From Megalobrama amblycephala (Eukaryota; Chordata; Actinopteri; Cypriniformes; Xenocyprididae): a stretch of DNA of 64,000 bases. Below the pieces are notes generated by a model that saw only the letters and a program-made list of their open reading frames with translations, made no database searches and was not told where the DNA came from. Shown piece by piece: positions 56,760 through 64,000 of the stretch. Numbering within the stretch: the first letter of the stretch is position 1; each line of letters begins with the position of its first letter. The stretch lies in contig NC_063061.1 of the NCBI RefSeq assembly GCF_018812025.1, positions 690,001 through 754,000 of the forward strand, written 5' to 3'. The position numbers were made by a program, and so were the translations under genes.

Positions 56760-57110
56760 CAGTGAGTTTGAGTAGCTTCTACCATTCCTTCTTGCAAATC
56801 CCTTAAAGCTCACTCAGATTGCTCTGGAAGAGTATGTGAACTGCAAACCTGAGGTCTCTTCGCAAATTTGCTGTAGAGTTCAAGTCTGGGCCAATAGGCT
56901 GCGTGACTCAGGGATGTTTACAGGTCTTGAAGCCCCTCCAGTATTGTTCCTGGTGTGTGTTTTATCTGGTTGCCATGCTGAAGATGAGCTCATCCTAGTT
57001 TGTAAGTCCTTAAAGAACTTCTCTGTATTTGGCTTGGTGAACATGACGCTACTTCTGCCATGATTTTGCACCATTGGTATGGTATTAACCAGCTGATGAT
57101 GAGCAGGCTC
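56760..57110 (-). pseudogene. Tc1-like transposon remnant, internal transposase part
   Basis: The plus strand phrases TTGCTGTAGAGTTCAAGTCT, GGGCCAATAGGCTGCGTG and GTATTAACCAGCTGATGATG are antisense phrases of a common fish Tc1-like element. On the minus strand, frame 57146-56880 gives AHHQLVNTIPMVQNHGRSSV, where HGxxSVM corresponds to the GGGSVMVWG-type transposase block before the second catalytic Asp. Heavily decayed, with no termini found. The family assignment is moderately sure. Confidence 0.5.
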
Positions 57111-57399
57111 TTGATTTGATCCCCTAAACAATAATAATATTCCCAATCATAATTTGTGAAATTAATCCTTAACTATTGGACTTTCAGTTCCATGACTTTG
57201 AAAATCTCAAAGTTTGGACATTTAGCATGCAGAGTAACGTCAAAATATAATCAGCATTAGCCAAATGAGGATTTGATGTGATATTTGAAGTGTAAATAAT
57301 TCTTCTTAATGTACACTGAGCATCAGAATATCTAGTCATGTGGAAAGGAGGATTATTTTGGGCTCAAAATTACTGCTCACAAAAAAAAAAAAAAGGCTC

Positions 57400-57535
57400 C
57401 CATCCATCCATCCATCCATCCATCCATCCATCCATCCATCCATCCATCCATCCATCCATCCATCCATCCATCCATCCATCCATCCATCCATCCATCCATC
57501 CATCCATCCATCCATCCATCCACCCATCCATCCAT
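57400..57535. repeat. (CCAT)n tetranucleotide microsatellite, about 34 units
   Basis: Perfect CATC/CCAT repeats except one CACC variant at about 57,521. All frames read Ile-His-Pro-Ser on plus and Trp-Met-Asp-Gly on minus, which explains the long repetitive open frames here; these are not genes. Confidence 0.98.
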
Positions 57536-57545
57536 CTTTTGACAT

Positions 57546-58772
57546 TTAAAGGAGTCATGAACTGCATTGTTTTATTTTTTCATAATGTTTCCTGGGGTGC
57601 ACTTATAATGTTAATATGCTTTTTACATAAAAAAAATGTCATAATTTAGAAATAAAAGGCATTTTAAAAGGCATGAATATGATTTTAGCCCTCTTATTTG
57701 TATGCTTGATTTTAAGGGACGTGTCTGCTGTGAGGGGCGTGTCTTCGGTGTAAACGCCCACTGCTGTGATTGGCTAACATCTTTCCATTTAAAATAGCTA
57801 AGTATTACTCTCTCGAAAACTTTTAGCATGTTTTTACTATTACAGATCTCAAGGTTAACTAATCATTAAAATGATTGCATTACACTTAAATCTATAGCAT
57901 TATATTTAGATTGTGGCATGAAAGGTTGCAGTGATGAACATTGTAGCCGATCACAGACATGTTGTCAATTTCTGCACACGAACGAATGCTTTCATCATAA
58001 CTAACAGTGAAAACTCGATGTAACTAAGAGATTTGTTGAATATAACGGGTGTTTTGGCGCGAGTTCAGAACTCAGTTACTGATAAACTTGATTGACAGCT
58101 CCAGCGATTGTAAAGGGAGCATTCTTTGATGGCTTTCTTTATATAATTTAATCACCATTTAAATAACAGGTTATTTTCATCCTACTAAAAAAAAACAACA
58201 AAACAAAAAAAAAAAAACAATGTGAAGTTGACCCTTTAGTCACTTGTTTGATTTACTGACACATAGACAAAGATCATCTGACTGTACATGAATAATTACA
58301 TATCAGATCAGGCATTAGAATTAACACAGTTACTTACATGTTGTTGCATTACTGTCGAGCCTACGCCAAAATGAGATTGATTTACTAAAGAATCCACAGC
58401 GAAATCGTGAATAGAAATAAATAAAGCTTAACTGAGACATTCACATTGTTAAAAATAAATAACCATATTCCTAGCATTAAGATCCTTTGAAAGGTAATGC
58501 TATTTTTAGTCCTGTATCGCTCTTCTCTCCTCCTCATCTTACGAACACACCAGTGGGCGGGGTTAACGTTGCAATGATGGAGTAGGCGTTGATTTCTTCT
58601 GCGGAGGCGGAGTTTCACTTGTCGTAGACAGGCACATTCCAGGATCAGTCGTTCACTGAGCCTGGTGTCAATAAAAGCTTTTATTGGACTAACAAGGAAG
58701 TATTCTTACAGTATGATGACCTGTTGAATATAAAAAGCTCAAGGAAAAGTTGATTTTTCATGACCCCTTTAA
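57546..58772. mobile_element. 1.2-kb TTAA element
   Basis: It begins TTAAAGGAGTCATGAACTGC and ends TTTTCATGACCCCTTTAA, inverted repeats of about 15 bp that include TTAA. The interior holds GC-rich promoter-like blocks (GGGGCGTGTCTTCGG, 57,735; GGGCGGGGTTAACG, 58,555) and CCAAT-type sequence (TGATTGGCTAAC, 57,766). A relative fragment lies at 39,330-39,560. No transposase frame is visible. Confidence 0.75.
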
Positions 58773-59849
58773 AGAGAAACATTTTCAGAGTCATGTGATT
58801 TTCTTTTAATTTCAAATATTTTTAATTACGCATCACTAAATTGAGATAGTTATCTCAATTCCTGGAATTTTTCTCAGTTCAATTTGTATGGTGCACAACA
58901 GGAATGGTAATTGCTGCTCATAAAGTAATGTACTTTTCAGTTTTTCGATCTGGGGACCCGAGATGACAAGACAAGAGGGTGTCTTTCTTTTTTTTGGTCA
59001 TGAGGAAAAAGAAGCTGTCATCTCTGACAATGCTTCAAATCAGCCTTCCACTGCTGAAGCCCCTGCATCTGTTCTGCTCTTGATCTTCTACCAATTTTTG
59101 TGGGAGCTAAAGTTAGCCCTGTCGAAGTTTCAACACAAAGTTTTCAAAGAGGTCTGAACTGTTGCCATGGGTACCAATGAAATATATATTTTATATAACA
59201 TATACCATTCTCAACATTTTAGTAAAACCAGACCATGAACATTCAATAGCTAAAAAAGTTGAAAGTGGATATCCCTTATTTAAACTAGTCTTCACTTTAA
59301 ATTGATTAGAAATCATTTTAAAGAAATGAGGAAAGACATCAATCATTATATCCTATGATCTTTATTTCATTGCCTTCGTTTCATACTTTTAAATAAAGTC
59401 TTTAATGCTAAATGCAAATAATAAAACACAACTAATCCTGCCATTGTGTATAATCAAGAGAACACAATAAATGGGTTTTAAAAAGGGAAGATATAAAACA
59501 CTTATCTCTTCTTGTGTTGTTGACCTCAAAGGACATGCATCTGATCAAAGTTCACTCTATTTTTTTGTACATTGGTAGAAACTACCCAGAGGTTATTAGG
59601 CACATGCCAAGATGGGCAGGTTCTGTGAAATCTTATCTGCTTTGGTTAATGTTCAGATTGTTCTCTGGTGTTCTGTTGTAGGGATTGTGGGTGTTATGGT
59701 CTTATGTTGAGGCAGGAGAGAACAGTGGGACTAGAGTTCATCTAGGAGACATCTGGTAAAGAAGTTGCTTCTGAGTCTGTTGGTGCTGGGGTGAGCCTGG
59801 GACACCTCGTAGAAGGTAACAAAAGTTTAGTTCTTTGGTAGACAGTACA
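58773..59849. other. No gene recognised
   Basis: AT-rich. The frame 58,963-59,157 (64 codons) contains no recognisable domain. Confidence 0.4.
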
Positions 59850-59851
59850 TA

Positions 59852-60063
59852 CAGTGCTCAGCATAAATAAGTACACCCCCTTTGAAAAGTAACTTTTTAA
59901 ACAATATCTCATTGAACACAAAAACAAATTCCAAAAAACAAGACTAAGTTTTATATAACATCTGTTTAACTTATAACATGAAAGTAAAGTTAATAAAATA
60001 ACTTAGAGAACACACTTTTCAGTTTTACTCAATTTAGGGTGATGCAAAAATGAGTACACCCCA
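59852..60063 (+). repeat. Left IR/DR repeat of the Tc1-like element
   Basis: Outer tip CAGTGCTCAGCATAAATAAG; inner motif GATGCAAAAATGAGTACACC at 60041. Two copies of the TACACCCC motif about 190 bp apart are the presumed transposase binding sites. Confidence 0.88.
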
Positions 60064-60221
60064 CTGAAAGTCTCTGGAGCAAAACTACATTTTAGACAAC
60101 AAATGTCTAATTTAACAAGAATTCAACCACATGTGAGTCTAATTATTCATTACACAGGTGTCCAGCAGACAGCTGACTATAAAAGGGTGTTAAAACCCCT
60201 TCCCATTTCATGCTGTCAGCA

Positions 60222-61190
60222 ATGGCTCTACATGGAAGAGAAATGTCACAAGATTTCTTTACACCAGAAAGGTGAAGGCTACAAGAAGATCAGCAAAGCT
60301 TTACTTATCAGTCAGAATACTGTAGCAAAAGAGGTACAAAAATTTAAAAAAGATGGAGCTTCAACCATCTCACAGAGACGTCCAGGTTGTCCACGGAAGT
60401 TAACACCTCGACAGTAACATCTTCTGATGAGAAGGGTTGAAGAAAATCGCCATGCAAGTTCACTGCAATTATCTAAAGAAGAAGAAAGCCAAACTATATC
60501 CCGTGACACAATATGGCGTACACTGCAGAGGAATGGCATGCATGAGTGCCGTCCACGAAAGAAGCCTCTCCTAAAGCCCAGGCACAAAAAAGCCCGCCTA
60601 GAGTTTGCCAGGGTCCATGCTGACAAAGATGAAGACTACTGGGACTCTATACTCTGGATTGATGAGACCAAGATAAATGTTTTTGGAACTGATGGCTTCA
60701 AAACTGTATGGCTTTGCAAAGGTGAGGAATACAAAGAAAAATGCATGGTGCCTACAGTGAAACATGGTGGTGTCAGTGTCCTTATGTGGGGCTGCAGGAG
60801 TGCTGCTGGTGTCATTTCACTGATGGCATCATGAATTCACAGATGTACTGCTCTATACTGAAAGAGAAGATGCTACTATCACTCTGTGACCTTGGTCGTC
60901 ATGCACTTTTCCAACATGACAATGATCCTAAACACACATCTAAGGCCACTGTTGGATTTCTGAAGAAGAACAGGGTGAAAGTGATTCAGTGGCTCCTGAT
61001 CTGAACCCAATCGAACACCTATGAGGAATTCTGAAGAGAGCATCAGTCTCCATCCAGCATCTCTAAAAGAGGTCATTCTTGAAGAATGGAAAAAGATTTA
61101 TGTTGCAAAATGTTGCCAACTTGTTCATTACATGCCTAGAAGACTTGGTGCTGTCATTAAAAGTCATGGAGGCCATACAAAGTACTTGAT
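60222..61190 (+). pseudogene. Tc1-like transposase, nearly complete but frameshifted
   Basis: ATG at 60222 opens MALHGREMSQDFF; the frame then shifts to KGEGYKKISKALLISQNTVA (N-terminal helix-turn-helix) and RRPGCPRKLTPRQ (linker). After a stop near 60,415 it resumes as ISRDTIWRTLQRNGMHECRP and RKKPLLKPRHKKARLEFARV. WIDETKINVFG holds the first catalytic Asp, and after another shift FQHDNDPKHTSKAT holds the second. The last block, DLNPIEHL, is out of frame near 61,005-61,020 and followed by a stop. About four frame breaks in roughly 340 codons; full catalytic core recognisable. DDE/D transposase inserting at TA. Confidence 0.9.
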
Positions 61191-61206
61191 GTAGTAGTTT
61201 TTGTTG

Positions 61207-61400
61207 TGGGGTGTACTCATTTTTGCATCACCCTAATTTGAGTAAAATGGAAAAATGTGTAATCTGAGGTGTATTATTAACCTTACTTTCATGTTATAAG
61301 TTAAACAGATGTTATATTAAACTTAGTCTTGTCAACATTTTGTGTTCATTGAGATTTTGTTTAAAATGTTACTTTTCAAACTCATTTACGCTGAGCACTG
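61207..61400 (-). repeat. Right IR/DR repeat of the Tc1-like element
   Basis: Inner motif GGGTGTACTCATTTTTGCAT at about 61,210; outer tip TTTACGCTGAGCACTG. The outer motif has lost ACACCCCC, which should weaken transposase binding at this end. Confidence 0.88.
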
Positions 61401-61402
61401 TA

Positions 61403-61875
61403 GATAACAGTTATATGTTGTGACTTGCACAGGTTTTCAGACTGATGTGCAGCAGTTGTATCAGACTGTGACACAGTCGTCCAATTGCTCTCTGCTGTAT
61501 TTATAGTGCAACAATGCCCACCCACTTTTTCAGCGGCGCTGCTTCTGAAAGCACTTTTTCCTTTCATTTTCCAATTAGGAATTAAAAAAGTCTTATATAT
61601 GCATATAGATTCAAATAAATAAGTATTTAGAGAGCCTGGGGAGACCAACTCAGTTATGTTTGTAGTGCTTCATGAGAGTAGGCAGAGCTAAAGAGCTCTT
61701 TTAGCATGTTTTGCCTTTTTTTTTTTTTTTTTTTTTTTTCAATTCTCTGATTGGTGGAATTTCCCCTACAGCATCAAGAATTCACCAAGAATTCCACTGT
61801 TAAACACCATTTAAAAAATAAGTTGAAATAATGCAGGCTAACGGCTTCAACAGAAGCAAATACCATCAATTAACA
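61403..61875. other. No gene recognised
   Basis: Contains a long T run at 61,717-61,739; otherwise nothing supportable. Confidence 0.4.
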
Positions 61876-61879
61876 CCCC

Positions 61880-62215
61880 GTTAATTTCCCTTGAAGAAAA
61901 TAAAGGAGCTGCTGTTTCTTTTTTTTCATGGAGGAGGTGTTGAGGGTCCATGAGAGGTCCCCTGTGAGGTGTATGCTAATGATCTTGAAACTGCTGACAC
62001 GTCTAGTTCCCACAGATGTAAATGAGGGTGTTTTCTGTAGCTCTGTGCTTCCAAAAGTCTGAAATGAGCTCCTTTTGAGTGCGATTTTTCTCAGCACACC
62101 AATGCACAATGTATTTGTTCTTTGCAGGCTGTCTTCTCATCGCTGGTGATCAGTCAGACCACTATTACATTATCTGTGAATTTGATGATCGAGTTAGTAT
62201 GGAACACCACATGTG
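61880..62215 (-). pseudogene. LINE reverse transcriptase fragment, not L2-like
   Basis: On the minus strand NSIIKFTDNVIVV (about 62,200-62,160) corresponds to the FADDT catalytic box (here FTDN). The frame 62109-61870 has VSSFKIISIHLTGDLSWTLN and TSSMKKKKQQLLYFLQGKL, matching the FKFLGVHIxxDLxW and KKAxQRLYFLRxLK blocks of another fish non-LTR retrotransposon group (Rex1/Babar or related, not certain). Stops and frameshifts inactivate it, and no 5' or 3' ends are present. Confidence 0.72.
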
Positions 62216-62266
62216 ACATCCTGGAAGAAGAAAAAGAGAGGGAAAAGGAGATATCATGGTCATGAA

Positions 62267-62972
62267 TTAAAGGGGAGCTATAATGCCCTTTGACAAGATG
62301 TAATATAAGTCTCTGGTGTCTGTGAAGTTTCAGCTCAAAATCCCCCACAGATCATTTATTATAGCTTGTCAAATTTGCCCCTATTTTGGTGTGAGCAAAA
62401 ACACACCGTTTTTGTGTGTGTCCCTTTAAATGCAAATGAGCTGCTGCTCCCTCCCCCTTTCCAGAAGAGGGCGGATCTTTAACAGCTCAACAACAACAAA
62501 GCTGGAGAATCTCACGCAGCCAAAATGACGAAAGTGTTCAGCCTTACATTGTTCAAACCGGAGTCGACACTGATGGAGAGACTCAGGAAGAAGTTACAAC
62601 TTTTAGAATGAAACTGGACGTTTCTGAATGGTTAGTGGATAAATTTATGTAGTTGCTGTGGAGTTGGTTCAACTCATCCACTAGCATGTGCCGTCATGTT
62701 CATCTTTTGTGTTGAATTGACCCTCGTTTGTGAAGCAGTTCGGCGTAAAATGACATCACATTAGTAGTCAAAGATGTTTTGAGGGCGAGTCATATGTAAC
62801 ACCTATACGTTTCTGTCAAACGGCTTGTTTTTTCACATGCTTGCAGAGAAAGGCTTACCAAAACAAATTTACTTGGTTGTCCTTTCTCACAAAGAAAGGT
62901 CGATGCACCAGGGACCTGATTATAGCACTTAAACATGGAAAAAGTCAGATTTTTATGATATGTCCCCTTTAA
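62267..62972 (+). mobile_element. TTAA element (706 bp)
   Basis: Begins TTAAAGGGGAGCTATAATGC and ends ATGATATGTCCCCTTTAA. The right end matches the fragment at 34,067-34,230 in reverse. The interior carries CCTTTAAATGCAAATGAGCT (octamer-like ATGCAAAT) and a short exon with a splice donor. This is an abundant cyprinid repeat, probably Kolobok- or piggyBac-related. Confidence 0.85.
62525..62630 (+). pseudogene. Exon relic with splice donor inside the TTAA element
   Basis: The second frame from about 62,536 reads VQPYIVQTGVDTDGETQEEV then TTFRMKLDVSEW and ends near GAATG/GTTAGT, a plausible donor. The ATG at 62525 is one base out of register with it, so a 1-bp deletion has probably separated start and frame. 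QEE-V...VSEW resembles the start of fish repeat proteins with a P2X7-type C-terminal cysteine-rich domain, but that domain is absent here and the link is from memory. No function expected. Confidence 0.35.
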
Positions 62973-63007
62973 GAATTTGTTCCCTCATTATTATTTTTTA
63001 AATTAAA

Positions 63008-63056
63008 TTAAATCATGTTATCAAAATGATATATATATATTGATAACATGATTTAA
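63008..63056. repeat. Perfect 17-bp inverted repeat with TTAA ends
   Basis: TTAAATCATGTTATCAA (63008-63024) and TTGATAACATGATTTAA (63040-63056) pair perfectly around a 15-nt TA-rich spacer. Possibly a minimal foldback element or replication-slippage product. Confidence 0.8.
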
Positions 63057-64000
63057 TGTGTACAAAAACGTATTTGTTAAAAGCAAGAAGCTCCACTCCT
63101 AAAGTGAACTTTAAGTGGGTCATGAGCATATCATCTGAAAACGAATTAATAAACATAAAAAACATAAAATAGTTACGAATTGGCAAGAGAGTGTGTTGTG
63201 CAGTACTGTTGCCACATGGGTTCAAAGTAAATGGGTCCTGACATAGCAGCAAAATATGATGGATTTCTCTGTCAGTTGCTGAGATTTTGACATTGATGCA
63301 TACAACAAAATAATTCAATGTCTGAGAGCAGTTGAAGCCTTTAAATGTTCTTTTAACATAATCTTGTTGCGCTTAAAAACTATGAGTAAAAATAAAATCA
63401 AGCAAACAAATCTTAAAATGAAGCCATTTTCCTGTAATTCTGTATCTCACAGTACATTGAATTTAACCTGACACCGAGGCATTATGCTGATGTTATATTG
63501 ACAAACGTCCTCAGTTAGAATGTCTATTGTCAGAAAAAGAGAGCAGCACAAATCCAGATCTTTCACTGTAAGGACCGGCTTAGACAGGATAAAGGGTTTA
63601 ACAATAGTCAATGAATAAACATGCTGACATATTGCTTTCCCATGTGTTCAGTAGTGCTTTTGTACCACAGCGGTCTGTTCCCATCGCTATGCAGACTGCA
63701 GAGATTCTGGAGTGAAGAGTGGATTGAAATATTGATGGACATGGCTGGTGTTTTGTCTTACTCCTAAGAGTAAAGATGACCTTCCAGTTTGAGTGAGTCT
63801 CACAAAATCTGCCATGAACATTTCCAGGTTATATTTCATCCCCCAAAAAATCACAATACAGAAATGCTTGACACTAATTTACACAGAATAAGCTTCAAAA
63901 TATTTCTCAGTTCCTTCTTTACACAGTGGCAAGACTGGCAGAATATTGAATGAAATTTCCCCAAGAGAGCCATGGCAATGTAGAACATCTATTATCAGGA
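63057..64000. other. No gene recognised
   Basis: Unique-looking AT-rich sequence to the end of the window. Confidence 0.4.

Larger units (their letters stand above)
59852..61400 (+). mobile_element. Tc1-like transposon with long IR/DR-type inverted repeats
   Basis: Flanked by TA on both sides (59850-59851 and 61401-61402). Left inverted repeat 59852-60063 and right 61207-61400 are collinear over about 200 bp. Each end has an outer direct-repeat motif (AAATAAGTACACCCCC at left; AAATGAGT with 8 bases deleted at right) and an inner one (GCAAAAATGAGTACACCCCA at both). This is the IR/DR layout known from Sleeping Beauty-like fish Tc1 elements. The transposase is present but frameshifted. The high similarity of the repeats suggests a relatively young insertion. 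Confidence 0.92.

Noticed and set aside
57336..57649. Open frames of Ile-His-Pro-Ser and Trp-Met-Asp-Gly repeats
   Set aside because: Translation of the (CCAT)n microsatellite.

Overview
This is almost certainly nuclear DNA from a teleost, most likely a cyprinid (carp or minnow type). The reasons are the TTAA-flanked repeats beginning AAGGGATAGTTCAC, hAT-like foldback MITEs, DIRS retrotransposons, Tc1-like transposons, L2-type LINE remnants, a tRNA-derived SINE-like sequence, and the AT-rich spacers with long (TA)n and (CCAT)n arrays. I could not identify a complete host protein gene. Nearly all recognisable coding sequence is transposon-derived and broken, so the window reads as a repeat-rich intergenic region or a very large intron. 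There are three weak host-exon candidates (48.5-49.0 kb, 55.8 kb and 34.8-35.0 kb).

Layout, 0-20 kb: a foldback element (1.9-3.6 kb) has a 51-bp minisatellite in its loop and an L2 3' tail in one arm. It is followed by a gag-only LTR element (5.8-8.0 kb) with MITEs inside both LTRs, a solo LTR with a perfect 5-bp target duplication (9.1-9.6 kb), three antisense L2 reverse-transcriptase remnants (9.7-11.3, 12.5-13.1 and 15.6-16.6 kb), and a hAT-like MITE with a perfect 8-bp duplication (17.5 kb). Layout, 20-31 kb: an antisense DIRS element with a duplicated tyrosine-recombinase segment (20.1-23.3 kb), a complete two-LTR gag-only element nested in a MITE (25.5-27.7 kb), a (TA)n array and a SINE-like tRNA sequence.

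Layout, 31-46 kb: a three-level nest of DNA transposons (31.8-33.2 kb); a piggyBac-like element sharing its TTAA with a neighbouring TTAA element (33.2-34.3 kb); the first copy of a 1.1-kb element with 9-bp target duplications carrying a RecQ-helicase-like N-terminal exon (36.7-37.8 kb); and a second DIRS element with inverted termini, interrupted by a solo LTR (41.7-45.9 kb). Layout, 46-64 kb: a solo LTR inside an L2 tail, a foldback element, a Tc1-like transposon (50.4-51.8 kb), TTAA elements, the second RecQ-bearing copy (53.7-54.8 kb), a (CCAT)n array, a 1.2-kb TTAA element, a Tc1-like transposon with long IR/DR-type inverted repeats (59.9-61.4 kb), a LINE fragment and another TTAA element (62.3-63.0 kb).

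Two things deserve attention. One is the RecQ-bearing element: two copies about 99% identical, each with its own perfect 9-bp target duplication, so it transposed recently; it is either Pack-MULE-like gene capture or a relic of an autonomous element with a helicase gene. The other is a recurring design in the TTAA elements: several keep an ATG-bearing mini-exon ending at a consensus splice donor (32,158; 33,829; 53,269 on the minus strand; 62,525), so they may act as mobile first exons. Family names come from memory of fish repeats and visible hallmarks; no database search was possible, and boundaries without a stated target duplication are approximate.
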